This document shows, one piece after another, positions 26,276 to 36,800 of a stretch of DNA of 64,000 nt; the first letter of the stretch is position 1; each line of letters begins with the position of its first letter. Origin of the DNA: UBA12202 sp002691725 (GTDB lineage Bacteria; Pseudomonadota; Alphaproteobacteria; Puniceispirillales; UBA1172); assembly GCA_965660675.1 (NCBI GenBank), contig CBFIAU010000002.1, forward strand, positions 124,001-188,000, given 5' to 3'. A program made the position numbers and the translations under genes. The notes under the pieces were generated by a model. That model ran no database searches. It was given only the letters and a program-made list of their open reading frames with translations, and was not told the DNA's origin.

Positions 26276-29200
26276 TTAGATCACATCCAGCAACTGCTGA
26301 AAGATTTCTCTGGCAGTTTGCAAAATCCGTGCCGAGGCCTGATAAGCCTGCTGATATTCAATGAGATTAGAGGCTTCGGTATCCAGATTGACGCCAGAAT
26401 ACATGGACTCAGCCTCAATACTGGCATCACGCAATGCCTTGGTGGCTTGAACAATAATATCAGTCGACTGAATATCCGAGCCAATTTCAAGCACCAACTC
26501 AGAAAAGATGTCCTGAAATCCGCCCTTGCCATCGCTATTGGCTTCGCCCAGAGCAATCATTTGATGCAGATTACGATTGTCATAGACGCCGCCAGCATTG
26601 TTGCTGATAACAAAGCTATCATTATCAAAAAGCTGACCACTAAAATCAAACTCATAGCCAGCGGCAGTCGTCTTGCTGTCGCTATTGAGGGTTCGCGTTG
26701 CTAGTGATGTTCCTGTCAATGTGTCAACAATTTCAACCGTGCCAGTACTGGCATCGGTGACGTTAATGGTGATATCACGCGGCAAGCTGTCGACATCTAT
26801 GCTGGCTGTGTCATAGGAGGCGCTGAGCGCGCGTGCGCGTGTCCCGTTGCCATCATCGCTTCCCGTCAAAAAGATAATCAGCTCTTCGTCAGGCAGGTCG
26901 GTGATCTGAACTCTTGATCCGCCCTTGCTGACCACGGTTGAGCTGATCGTAATGGTGTCGCTGAGATAATTGGCATCTTTCTCAATGATCAATGTGTTGT
27001 CACTAATCGTAAAGTCATAATTTGGCGCGGTATATGCCCCGCTTATCGTTGTCGGATCATAGGTTGCGCTATTATAACTGAAACTGGTTGTCGGCGATGA
27101 GCTGACGCTGATCAATCCAAAGCTCAGCGCCATAGTGGAGTTATTGCTTATCACACTATCATCAACAATGGTGATCTCGCTTGCCGAAATGCTACCATTA
27201 TTTGCCGCGATATTGAGCGTATAGGTATCATCATAACTCACAAAAAGACGGCCATCTTCACCACCTGTGACATCAATATTGCCATTATTCATGGTCAGCG
27301 TATATTCCTGATCTTCAAAGCTGAGCACGAGGCTATCGCCATCTTCAGGTAGATCAGGATAACTATAACTAATGGTTTGCGTGCTATCGTCAAAGCTTAA
27401 TGACAGCTGATCATTGCGGCCACCAGCAATCGCATAGGTGCTGTTCTCATAAGTTAAATAATAGTCAATATTGGCGTGCGTGATCTTTAATTGTCCGGTT
27501 GTGTCCAGCGTCGATTTTTGTGCATTGGTCAGCACAATCGTCTCATTATTAATCAGGCTGCTTATCCCTGTCAGGCTGGCGATTGGGGCGGTGCTTCTAA
27601 TCTCATTCAAGGCGGCCTGAGCAATGGCGGCGGGTGTGTCGCCATCAACATTGCTTTCATCCAAAGTGACAGAGATATTATCAACAGTCAGCGCATAGCT
27701 AAAAATCCCGGCCGATGATTTAAGCCCATCCGATGAGCTATCTTTGCTATCTATATCGCTGTTTCTGTCAAAGGTGATGATATGCCCGGTAGTTGTGTCG
27801 GTCACACTAATGAGATCAGATGCATAATCACTTTGCGTGGTTACGGTCATGCCCATATAGCCGCTATCGCCTGACAGGTTTAGGTAGTCGGAATTGTATT
27901 CAGCCTCTGCATAAAACCCATTATCTTCGGTGACCAGACTGGTGACGCCAGAATAACTGCTGCCTGCTATATGCCGGCCATTACGGGTGAGTATCTGAAT
28001 ATCTGAGCTGCTATCAATGCGTGAGCTGATAACGCCTGAGACATCTGGATAATTATCAATCGTTATGGTGCCAGATGTAATCTCGTTGCTATTAAGGGCA
28101 ATATTGAGGTTGCCACTATTGCCGGAAACATAACCGCCTAGATCATCTAACGTGAATTCTGCCGGGTTGCCATCGCTATCCAAATCAACCGTATTCGTTG
28201 CTTTAAGCGCGCCAATATTCATCAGATGCGCGATCTTTGAGGCATCTGTCCAAAAGAATTTATCATCATCGCTTAACGTGCTATCACTATTGATCGTGGT
28301 GGCATAATTGCTCAAATCAAAGGTATAGGTTTTCGCCGCATTGACCCCATCATCAATGACTATGGATAAATCTGATATCTCAATCACCGCCGCATCAGCG
28401 ACAGAAAACTGAACGCTGGATTGCTGGATTAAGCTGATCAGATCAACCGCCGTAACATCAGATGGGATAATAGCAACAGCACCATCACGGATGAATTGTG
28501 ACGCGCCTATGGCGGAATGCCCATCGCCTATAATGTCATTGATCATAGGAATACTGTCACTGGTTGTGGCGCTCGCGGTCTTGGTGGCGATTAAACTCGC
28601 GTTACCCTCATTTGTGATATCTGCGGAAATCTGAATAGGCAGCGCGCCGGCAATTTCTTCGGGACGAATAATGGCGAGAGCAATAGAAGACGCGGCGCCT
28701 TCAGCTGGTGTGACCATAATCTGGTCGCCGTCTTCTGCTGTGCCATTAATTGTGACCTGCATACCAGATAGAGAAATATTCTCACGGCCGCTCGCAAGCG
28801 TCTGGCCAGACTTATTCTTAGCTGTCCATAGGGCATTATCCTCAGAATAGGTGAGGGTGATTTGCGATGAGCTTAGGATATCATAGTCAGTAATCTCAAT
28901 TTCTGCGTCCGAAAAGCCCAGGTTTGAGCCACTTGGAATGACGTTGAAATTGACGTTTGTGAAGAACTCTTTGCCTGTAATGCCCTCAAGGTCGATCCCG
29001 TCTTTATGAACGGCATTGACTTCTTGAATGAGCTTAAAGGCAAGACCATCCAATTCAGATATGGTGTTTGACATTGTGTAATAGGCATCGTTGATGCCGC
29101 CAAGTCTGCCGCTATTGACTTGAGTGGTCAGGCTTTGTGTTGACCCATTTGAGGTGAAGAAATTGATGTTATTATCACCTGTTTCAGCACTAAGCCGGTT

Positions 29201-29932
29201 TGATTTATTAGCCTTAACCAACACCGGGCCATTGCCAGTATCACCTAAGGATACGGTTGCAATGCCATTATTTTCCAGAACCGTCGTGATGCCAACATAA
29301 TCGCTTATTTTGTCGAGAACAGCATCACGGTTATCCATTAATGCGTTTTGGGCATTTGAGCTAGCGGAAATGAGGTCTCTATTTATTTTGGCCAGACTGA
29401 ATGTCAGATTGTTCAGCTCTGAAATGGCTTGTTCGGTTTGGGTCATCAAACCGTCCATCAGCTCCTCGGTCATGCCAACCGTATTGTGGAAAATCTCGGC
29501 AACATATTCGGCGTTGTGCATGGTTATAATGCGCGGGCCATTATCGGTGGGATTGCTCGCAACCTCATGGAATGATGACAGAAAGCTGCCAATGGCATTG
29601 CTGATATTAGCATCACCAGGAAGCAGGGTATTTTCCAGATCAGAAATATAAGTAAGAAAGTTTTGTGAGTTCTCATAATCTGATCGCGCATTACGCGCTT
29701 TATTCAAAAGAAACTCATCAAAGGATCGGCGGATGCCGTCAACTCTTACGCCAAGCCCAACTTGTGAAGAAATTTCGGTGATACCGCCGGTCGCACCTTT
29801 CACTTCTTCTAATGATGCTTCGCGTCTTTTGTATCCATCGGTGTTGATGTTGGCAATATTCTGGCCAGTTACAGAAAGCGCCTCTCTGTAAGAATTAAGG
29901 CCAGATTTACCAATCTCAAACAAGCCTGCCAT
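26276..29932 (-). CDS. flgK: FlgK, unusually large hook-filament junction protein
   Basis: 1218 residues, roughly double or more the usual 450-650. The N terminus (I-G-K-S-G-L-N-S-Y-R-E-A-L-S-V-T-G-Q-N) and C terminus (L-I-E-Y-Q-Q-A-Y-Q-A-S-A-R-I-L-Q-T) are standard FlgK and polymerise under the filament. The roughly 600-700 extra residues lie in the centre (about 330-1080) and are Ser/Thr/Asp-rich beta-type sequence with recurring S-Y-D-D-T/Y-T-L and T-I-S-S/D units, so they probably project from the junction surface. Lys is scarce and Asp common, consistent with an exposed extracellular region. Confidence 0.92.
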   Translation of the reverse strand: MAGLFEIGKSGLNSYREALSVTGQNIANINTDGYKRREASLEEVKGATGGITEISSQVGLGVRVDGIRRSFDEFLLNKARNARSDYENSQNFLTYISDLENTLLPGDANISNAIGSFLSSFHEVASNPTDNGPRIITMHNAEYVAEIFHNTVGMTEELMDGLMTQTEQAISELNNLTFSLAKINRDLISASSNAQNALMDNRDAVLDKISDYVGITTVLENNGIATVSLGDTGNGPVLVKANKSNRLSAETGDNNINFFTSNGSTQSLTTQVNSGRLGGINDAYYTMSNTISELDGLAFKLIQEVNAVHKDGIDLEGITGKEFFTNVNFNVIPSGSNLGFSDAEIEITDYDILSSSQITLTYSEDNALWTAKNKSGQTLASGRENISLSGMQVTINGTAEDGDQIMVTPAEGAASSIALAIIRPEEIAGALPIQISADITNEGNASLIATKTASATTSDSIPMINDIIGDGHSAIGASQFIRDGAVAIIPSDVTAVDLISLIQQSSVQFSVADAAVIEISDLSIVIDDGVNAAKTYTFDLSNYATTINSDSTLSDDDKFFWTDASKIAHLMNIGALKATNTVDLDSDGNPAEFTLDDLGGYVSGNSGNLNIALNSNEITSGTITIDNYPDVSGVISSRIDSSSDIQILTRNGRHIAGSSYSGVTSLVTEDNGFYAEAEYNSDYLNLSGDSGYMGMTVTTQSDYASDLISVTDTTTGHIITFDRNSDIDSKDSSSDGLKSSAGIFSYALTVDNISVTLDESNVDGDTPAAIAQAALNEIRSTAPIASLTGISSLINNETIVLTNAQKSTLDTTGQLKITHANIDYYLTYENSTYAIAGGRNDQLSLSFDDSTQTISYSYPDLPEDGDSLVLSFEDQEYTLTMNNGNIDVTGGEDGRLFVSYDDTYTLNIAANNGSISASEITIVDDSVISNNSTMALSFGLISVSSSPTTSFSYNSATYDPTTISGAYTAPNYDFTISDNTLIIEKDANYLSDTITISSTVVSKGGSRVQITDLPDEELIIFLTGSDDGNGTRARALSASYDTASIDVDSLPRDITINVTDASTGTVEIVDTLTGTSLATRTLNSDSKTTAAGYEFDFSGQLFDNDSFVISNNAGGVYDNRNLHQMIALGEANSDGKGGFQDIFSELVLEIGSDIQSTDIIVQATKALRDASIEAESMYSGVNLDTEASNLIEYQQAYQASARILQTAREIFQQLLDVI

Positions 29933-29938
29933 GGCTTA

Positions 29939-30253
29939 CTACTCCACAAGCTTTCCGAACTGACGCATCAATCCTTCGGCAATGCCGAGATCAACATCAC
30001 CAGATAAGCTGGAGGCATATTGCTGATCCAGCATATCACGATAGGTCTTGGATGCTGAGTTTGACAACGGGTCTTCAGCCAGTTTTGCCGCTCTTGCCTG
30101 TTTCAAAATAAAATTCAGAAATATAGCTTCAAACTGTTCTGCGACATCACGCAACTCATCCGATTTGCTGTCCTTGTTATTATCTAATGCGGCGAGGGTT
30201 TTATCCTCAGTCAGCTGATTAATGCTGGGCATGTTACTCATAGGTTCAAGCAT
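29939..30253 (-). CDS. flgJ: FlgJ-type rod-binding protein without muramidase domain
   Basis: 104 residues corresponding to the N-terminal rod-cap half of FlgJ: D-V-A-E-Q-F-E-A-I-F-L-N-F-I-L-K-Q-A-R and the Y-R-D-M-L-D-Q-Q-Y segment. The C-terminal peptidoglycan hydrolase found in enteric FlgJ is absent, as is common in alphaproteobacteria, where a separate lytic enzyme does that work. No such enzyme is seen in the window. Located between flgI and flgK. Confidence 0.9.
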   Translation of the reverse strand: MLEPMSNMPSINQLTEDKTLAALDNNKDSKSDELRDVAEQFEAIFLNFILKQARAAKLAEDPLSNSASKTYRDMLDQQYASSLSGDVDLGIAEGLMRQFGKLVE

Positions 30254-30265
30254 GATTGATCTTTC

Positions 30266-31408
30266 CTATATGATGATAAGTTGCGCCCGAAGCGCACCAG
30301 CTTCGCGCAAGGCTTCCAGAATAGTCACCATATCAGCTGGACCCGCACCAACCGCGTTAATGGCATCAACAATGTCCGAAAGCTCGGTTCCTGGATCAAA
30401 GATAAAGGCTTTGGCTGGCTCTTCTTCGATCGTAATCTCTGTATCTTGTGTTGTGACGGCAGCACCCGGCGCCGTCGTGACCACACCATCGGTTGCTGTT
30501 GTTGTGCCTGTTGTGGTGACATCGGTGTCTTCTTCCACACGGACAGTCAATGAGCCATGCGTTACGACCGCAGGCGTTACCCGAACATTCCCGCCTATGA
30601 CAATGGTGCCAGTACGCGAGTTAATAATGACTTTCGCTGCCGGTTGAGCAGGTTCGACTTCAATATTCTCAAGCAAGCTTAAAAATGCAACACGCTGCGA
30701 AGGATCAACAGGTGCCCGGACTTTAATAGATGAGCTATCGAGAGGAACAGCGACATCATTACCAAAAATCTCATTCACGGCTTCGGCAACATTCGTGGCG
30801 GTGCTGAAATCGCCTTTATGCAAATTAAGAATAATATTCTCAGCATTAAGAAATGGCGTTTCAACCATCCGTTCAACCACAGCACCGCCTGGGATGCGGC
30901 CAACAGTGGGGATATTTACAATCACAGATGAGCCATCATTGCCAGTTACGCCAAGACCGCCAACAACCAGATTACCCTGCGCGATAGCATAGGTTTCGCC
31001 ATCAGCGCCAAGCAAGGGCGTCATCAGCAAGGTGCCGCCTCGCAGGGATTTTGCCCCGCCAAGGGTAGAGACCGTTATATCAATCGTCTGCCCCGGTTTA
31101 GTGAAGGGGGGCAGCTCAGAGGTGATCATGACAGCAGCCGCATTTTTTGCGCTCAGATTAGCGGCATCAATATTGATCCGAAATTGTGAGATGAGGGCTT
31201 CCAATGACTGCTGGGTGAGAGTGGATGAGCCATCACCTGATCCGGCCAGACCAACAACAACACCATATCCGATCAGCTGATTGCTTCTAACGCCAGCGAT
31301 AGATGTCATGTCTTTGAGACGGTCAGCATGCGCAAATATTGGCATCATGACTAATGCCATTATCGGGATCATAACTGTCAGGATGAGATGACGTATCAGT
31401 CTTAACAT
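30266..31408 (-). CDS. flgI: FlgI, P-ring protein
   Basis: 380 residues with a signal peptide ending near A-H-A (about residue 28). The conserved start of the mature protein R-L-K-D-M-T-S-I-A-G-V-R-S-N-Q-L-I-G-Y-G is diagnostic. FlgI forms the periplasmic P-ring bushing around the rod. A Thr/Ala/Val-rich insert (about residues 300-325, T-T-T-G-T-T-T-A) lies near the C terminus. Follows flgH by 9 bases. Confidence 0.96.
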   Translation of the reverse strand: MLRLIRHLILTVMIPIMALVMMPIFAHADRLKDMTSIAGVRSNQLIGYGVVVGLAGSGDGSSTLTQQSLEALISQFRINIDAANLSAKNAAAVMITSELPPFTKPGQTIDITVSTLGGAKSLRGGTLLMTPLLGADGETYAIAQGNLVVGGLGVTGNDGSSVIVNIPTVGRIPGGAVVERMVETPFLNAENIILNLHKGDFSTATNVAEAVNEIFGNDVAVPLDSSSIKVRAPVDPSQRVAFLSLLENIEVEPAQPAAKVIINSRTGTIVIGGNVRVTPAVVTHGSLTVRVEEDTDVTTTGTTTATDGVVTTAPGAAVTTQDTEITIEEEPAKAFIFDPGTELSDIVDAINAVGAGPADMVTILEALREAGALRAQLIII

Positions 31409-31417
31409 ACTCGGCTC

Positions 31418-32113
31418 CTAGAAAGGCGAAATGGCACGAAGTCCTTGACTTAGCCAGCCTTGGTTGACGCTGTCATTAACTTGACCTGCGCCGATATAGA
31501 TAATCTGGGCATCAGCAATACGGCTAGATAAAATCACATTATCTTCTGAAATATCTTCGGGACGAACAATGCCGCGGACGCGAACATATTCATCACCATT
31601 CGTCAGGGTCAGTTTTTTCTGACCACCAATCTCAAGATTACCATTGGCAAAAACCCGCATAACCGTGACTGAAACTGTACCTGTCAGGCTGTTTGATTGT
31701 GATGCTGAGCCTGAGCCTGCAAAGTTCTGAGCTGTACCACTTGTAAGTGAGCCGTTGTTAAAGCCGCCAGTTAAAATGTTTGGTATACCTGTTGGAAGGG
31801 TAACATCAAAAGCATCAGTTTTGCTGCTCGCCGCGCTGCTTGATTTGGTGGCGCTGAAAGTCTCCAGCATCGTCACGCTGATGATATCGCCAACTTGCCG
31901 ATTACGCCGTGTCGATGGGAAAAACCCTTGACCATTATTTGAATAAATCCCACCAGTTGGGGCTTCTTCAACAATATCCGCAGCTTCCTGAAAAATAGGC
32001 TCATAATCTTCTGATACGACATTTTCAACATATGTGGTACAGCCAGAAAACAGCAAGCCAGAAAACAGCAAAATAGTCGGACATAAGAATTTTAAAATGC
32101 GAGAATAAGCCAT
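31418..32113 (-). CDS. flgH: FlgH, L-ring lipoprotein
   Basis: 231 residues. I start it at the ATG at 32113, giving M-A-Y-S-R-I-L-K-F followed by a lipoprotein signal with lipobox L-F-S-G-C; a longer frame running back into flgG lacks sense as a signal peptide. The body carries FlgH hallmarks: R-Q-V-G-D-I-I-S-V, L-T-G-T-V-S-V, G-N-L-E-I-G-G-Q-K and the C-terminal R-P-E-D-I-S-E-D-N. FlgH assembles the outer-membrane L-ring. Confidence 0.94.
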   Translation of the reverse strand: MAYSRILKFLCPTILLFSGLLFSGCTTYVENVVSEDYEPIFQEAADIVEEAPTGGIYSNNGQGFFPSTRRNRQVGDIISVTMLETFSATKSSSAASSKTDAFDVTLPTGIPNILTGGFNNGSLTSGTAQNFAGSGSASQSNSLTGTVSVTVMRVFANGNLEIGGQKKLTLTNGDEYVRVRGIVRPEDISEDNVILSSRIADAQIIYIGAGQVNDSVNQGWLSQGLRAISPF

Positions 32114-32132
32114 GAGATTACGCCAATAATGA

Positions 32133-32921
32133 TTAGAGGTTCTGTGAAATAAAGCGCAGCATCTCATCCACTGATGTGATGGATTTAGAGCTGACCTCAT
32201 AAGCGCGCTGAGTTTCAATCATGCTGACTAATTCTTGCACAACATTAACATTTGATGCTTCGAGCGAGCCTTGGATTAATTTACCAAATCCCTGTTCAGT
32301 CGGGTTCGCAACTGCTGCTGCGCCACTGGCTTCGGTCTCAACATAGAAACTCTCACCAATAGGCTGAAGCCCTGTGCGGTTAGTAAAATCGGCGATTGTA
32401 ATCTGCCCAAGTTCCTGTGCGCCAATCTCACCAGCAACGGTGGCACTGACGATACCATCACCAGAAATATTGATATTGGTGACGTTGTCGGGGATCTGAA
32501 TTTCAGGCTGTAGAACATAGCCGCTTGAGGTCGACAAGACGCCATCAGAGTTTTGTGAAAAGGTTCCATTGCGCGTATATCCGAGGCGGCCGTCAGGCAG
32601 CAGCACTTGAAAGAAACCTGCGCCTTCAATGGCCACATCAAGTGCGTTATCGGTTGTTATAAGGCTGCCTTGTGACATCAATTTTTGGGTGTTGAGGGTT
32701 CGGACACCAGTACCAACCGCAAAGGATGATGACAATTCTGTATCGGCTGAAGTTTGGTCACCAGCTGAACGGCGCACCTGATATAACAGCGTTTCAAAAT
32801 TGACGCGGTCACGTTTGAAACCGGTTGTGTTCACATTGGCAAGGTTGTTAGCAATAATCTGCATTCTGGTCTGCTGAGCATTGAGACCGGTTTTTGCTAC
32901 ATGCATGGAACTGGTTGACAT
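32133..32921 (-). CDS. flgG: FlgG, distal rod protein
   Basis: 262 residues, exactly typical. N terminus M-H-V-A-K-T-G-L-N-A-Q-Q-T-R-M-Q-I-I-A-N-N-L and the C-terminal E-L-V-S-M-I-E-T-Q-R-A-Y-E are family signatures. FlgG builds the distal rod crossing the P and L rings. It is first in flgG-H-I-J-K-L and preceded by a sigma-54 promoter. Confidence 0.97.
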   Translation of the reverse strand: MSTSSMHVAKTGLNAQQTRMQIIANNLANVNTTGFKRDRVNFETLLYQVRRSAGDQTSADTELSSSFAVGTGVRTLNTQKLMSQGSLITTDNALDVAIEGAGFFQVLLPDGRLGYTRNGTFSQNSDGVLSTSSGYVLQPEIQIPDNVTNINISGDGIVSATVAGEIGAQELGQITIADFTNRTGLQPIGESFYVETEASGAAAVANPTEQGFGKLIQGSLEASNVNVVQELVSMIETQRAYEVSSKSITSVDEMLRFISQNL

Positions 32922-32962
32922 GGCTGAAACTCCTTAAAGAAAACATTGTTCTAATAAGGATT

Positions 32963-32978
32963 TGCAAGACCCGTGCCA
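32963..32978 (-). promoter_or_regulatory. Sigma-54 promoter for flgG-H-I-J-K-L
   Basis: Minus strand: TGGCAC, five bases, TTGCA, matching the full consensus with GG and GC ten bases apart. The start point is about 30 bases before the flgG ATG, inside the flgF-flgG gap. Confidence 0.92.
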
Positions 32979-33061
32979 AACAGAATTGGGCTAAATGGAA
33001 TATGCTGGGAAAGCAACAGCAGAAACATAAACTAATGAAAAAGAACAGGCTAAAGAAAAGA

Positions 33062-33814
33062 TTAAGTCGGCAATCTCATCAGACTTGAGCCGCCGCGATC
33101 AATTTCTTCGGCAGATTTTACCAGCTTGAGATTAATCTCAAAGATACGCTGATCTTCGATTGAGGTGACCAATTCTTCCATCAGATTAACATTGCTCATC
33201 TCAAGATATTTATTGACCACTCTGACATCTTGCAGAGCCACAATTTGTGAGCCATCATCATAGCGTATCTCACCATCTGGAAACTTTTTCAGAGGTGCTG
33301 TTGGTGATGTTAAACCAAGTGTCGCAACAATCTGTTTTGTGCCTGGTTCACTATTTAATGGCTCAATAACGATGTCACCAGTTTCTGTAAAATCAATTGC
33401 CCGATATGGTGGAACAGTAATTGGCTGGAGATTATTATCTAACATCACAGCGCTGGAGCCATTGATTAATTGACTGTCGGTATTGGTTGAAAAATCACCG
33501 CGCCGTGAAAGCGACATGCCATTAGGGGCGTCGGTAATGAAATACCCATCACCGCGAATAGCAACATCAAGCGCGTTGCCTGTTTCATTCAATGTGCCTG
33601 ATGCTGCATCAAACATATTGCTATCATCCTTGATTGATAAACCACGGGTTACATGCGTATTCATCGAGTCAATAAACGCCGTGCCAGCCGTCTTCAAGTG
33701 ATAGTCAGCACGGAAACCAGGGACAGAATTATTAGCCAGATTGTTTGACCGAATAAACGCATTATCCTTAACAATATTGAGTGAGTTAAGTGCGGTATGA
33801 ATAAATCTGTCCAT
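33062..33814 (-). CDS. flgF: FlgF, proximal rod protein
   Basis: 250 residues. Opens M-D-R-F-I-H-T-A-L-N-S-L and contains the N-N-L-A-N-N-S-V-P-G-F-R-A-D rod signature plus V-A-I-R-G-D-G-Y-F, with the usual C-terminal E-L-V-T-S-I-E-D-Q-R-I-F-E. FlgF is a proximal rod subunit. It ends the flgB-C-D-E-F run, 39 bases after flgE. Confidence 0.95.
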   Translation of the reverse strand: MDRFIHTALNSLNIVKDNAFIRSNNLANNSVPGFRADYHLKTAGTAFIDSMNTHVTRGLSIKDDSNMFDAASGTLNETGNALDVAIRGDGYFITDAPNGMSLSRRGDFSTNTDSQLINGSSAVMLDNNLQPITVPPYRAIDFTETGDIVIEPLNSEPGTKQIVATLGLTSPTAPLKKFPDGEIRYDDGSQIVALQDVRVVNKYLEMSNVNLMEELVTSIEDQRIFEINLKLVKSAEEIDRGGSSLMRLPT

Positions 33815-33853
33815 GGTTTAGCCTCTTGATAGCTGTTGGTTAGCCCAAATGCA

Positions 33854-36800
33854 TTACATACGAATGTTAATGATTGTCTGGGTCAGACCGGTTGTTGTTT
33901 CAATCGCCTTGGCTGACGCCTGGAAGTTTCGCTGGGCGGTAATCAAGTTCACCAGCTCCTCGGTGATATCAACATTTGATCGCTCAAGCGAACCCGAAAG
34001 AATATTACCAAAGCCCTCTGATCCCGCTTCACCAACCTGCGGCGTACCTGAAACAGCGGTTTCCGTATAAGTCGCGTTACCAATCTGCTTCAATCCGTTC
34101 TGGTTGTTAAAGTTAGCAACAACAATCTTACCCAACGGATTATTCTGACCATTGGTATAGTTAGCGCGGATCGTTCCTGATGAGTCAATTTCAATACCAT
34201 CCAGTCGGCCGGAGGTAAAACCATCCTGCTCCACGGTTAGCACCGAGAATGGCTGCGCAAGCTGAGTTGAGGTAGAGAAGTCAACATCCAGCGCGATAGA
34301 GAAACCTTCTTCCTGCTTTTCATAATGGACAAGGTTTTTCGGGCTTAACAATTTACCTGTTTTATCAAATGTCAGCTCACCTTCATCAATATAAAGTGGG
34401 TAATACCCCTCAACAATATTTTCAGGTGGGTTAGTCACAACCTCGCCATTAGCATCAACATATAGCGCCACACCATCAGCATCAGTTGCTTGCACCAGAT
34501 TATAAATCTCTGGCACTGAACCCACACCAAGAGGAACATCATCAAGCCCCAGACGCGCCGCGCCTTTCACCTTAATTGTTGAATCAGAACCTGTTGTCCC
34601 GGTTGAGAAGGTAAAGCTGTTAGACTCACTGCTGTAAGATACAGTAACGCCGCCGATAGTATCGCCAGTAACCGGATCAGCAATCTGGTTAATCCGTGTT
34701 TGCAGGGCTTCGGCAAGTGTTGTTCCCACATATGATGTCGCAGGAACTTCGATAATACCCGTGATACCGTTAACCGATACGTTAAAGACATTATCACCGT
34801 TCTGGGTAGATAACTTAAAGACGTTGGTTAGGGGTTCGTTGGCACTGGCCCCAATCGCTTGCGCTGGGGTCGCTTTCAGACCTGTGCCAGCTTCAAAGAG
34901 GAAGTCATTTTTCGTCTGTCCCAGACCAAAGAGTGAGTTATCACCATTACCAATGATCGTAGCGTCAACATCATAAGCCTGAGCAACACGCGCACCCGTG
35001 GTTTCACTGATAGCATAGCGGCCAACCTGAATATTGGATGATTTCTGCTCATTTGATACGCCGATGGCACCATTGGCAGCAATATCTTCACCTGTTGTTC
35101 CGCTTGATATACTGAAGTTCTGAAACTCGGAATTATACTCAACCTTGATGCCAAATCGCTTATCGTTTGGCTGAATTTCTTCGCCTGTGGCAACAAATGG
35201 ATCACCATGCAGAACCTCACCACCCCTGATTTGGACACGCGGCGCGTTATCAGCATTGGTAAGACCAAGGTTATTAATCCCGGTTTGAGTGCTTGAGCCG
35301 TAAACAGAGAAGGAATTAAAGTTACTATCTGTTCCTGAACCAAGAACCGTACGGTCAACCTCAAAGCTTAAACGCTGGTTAATATCATCATAACCAACCT
35401 TTACCGGCGGGTCTTTCTCATCAACCCAATCAATGCTTGAAGAAGAAAGGACGGTAGTCGTCAGATCAGTCGCCGTGCTGGCGCTATTAATAGCTGTTGG
35501 CGCAGAATTGTTTTCACCTGTAATGCTGGCAGCAAATTGTGCGGTAGCATCAGTCGAGGATACAGAGAAATCTGTCATATCATCACGACTGACCAACATT
35601 GATGAAATGGTTGTAGAGCCGGAAACACTGGTGGTTACGTCAATTAATTCTGTGCCAGATGTGTTCCAGGATACACTTTCTACGCCATCATCATCAAAGG
35701 CGGTTGTTCTGTATAGAACTTCGCCATCACTATTGAGGAAGGTAAAGGAAAACCCACTCAGATCAGTTAAGGTAAGTAACTCATCCTTGATCGCCTCCAA
35801 TCCTTCACCAGCGCTCGCAGAGGCATCAAGTGTCGCCCCGGCAGTCGTGTCGCCTGTGCCATCTGTCGCAATAGTCAGGCTGTTTGTTCCGTCGGAAAAC
35901 ACTAGCTCGACATCAGATGAATCAACCAGAGTCCCTTCGGTGATGACCATAGGGTGGATCAGGTTTTCAAGCCCCAGGCTTTGAAGGTTTGTAGACAGAT
36001 TAGTGGCGCTTGCAGTTTCTGTTCCGTTTGCAATGAGCCAGTCTTTAGCAATAAACGCACCTGCTGATGTGTCTGCGGTTGAGCCTTGTATTTCTCTCAA
36101 GACGATACGCTGGCTACTATATTGTTCTTTTGCTCCGTCATAGACAGAGTAGGAACCTTCAAAAAACGCCTCAACAGTAGGCTCATCATCAGATGGGCTG
36201 GTTAGGACATAGACTTGATCAGCATCAGAAGCGGCGATGTTGAAATCACCATCTGATAAGGCAAGGCCAGATGTGCTGACGTCAATATATTTATATCCTC
36301 CATCACTCGTGCCTGTTGAAGATATCACAAAGGTACGACCATTTAGATCACCAGAGAATGTATCATCGCCAGCCAAAATAATGCTGCGGCCTTGTTCATA
36401 ATCTGTAAGATCAGCGCTGGAATTATTCTGATCCTCAACAAATATTCTCAAGCGGTTTTCAGTTGCTGAATATTCGATAAAGTTTGTGCCATTGCCTTCG
36501 ACTTCATTAAGGACAGAATGAACGCTAAGCGTTGGCCGGCTACCATTAAAGGAGTGAACCATATACTGCTGATCTGTTGGATCATCGGCACGCTCAAACT
36601 GAACGACCTGAGTATATTCATAGACAGAAGAAATGCTCTCGCCGCGTGACTTGGTGAATTGAAGCCCACCAATTCCGAGGGGATCATCATTATGAGTTCT
36701 GCCATATTGATTAAGGGTTTCATTCATGCGAACCTGAGTATGTGCCAAGAACTGCTCTTTAGTGAAATCTGGCGAAGTGCCTTCGATGGCAAAATCATCA

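Noticed and set aside
32114..32218. Longer FlgH starting inside flgG
   Set aside because: It would put 35 residues before the lipoprotein signal and overlap flgG; the ATG at 32113 gives a proper signal and lipobox.
33815..33853. Sigma-54 site between flgE and flgF
   Set aside because: Minus strand GGGCTA-N5-CAGCT keeps the spacing but matches few other consensus bases, and flgF is likely co-transcribed with flgE.
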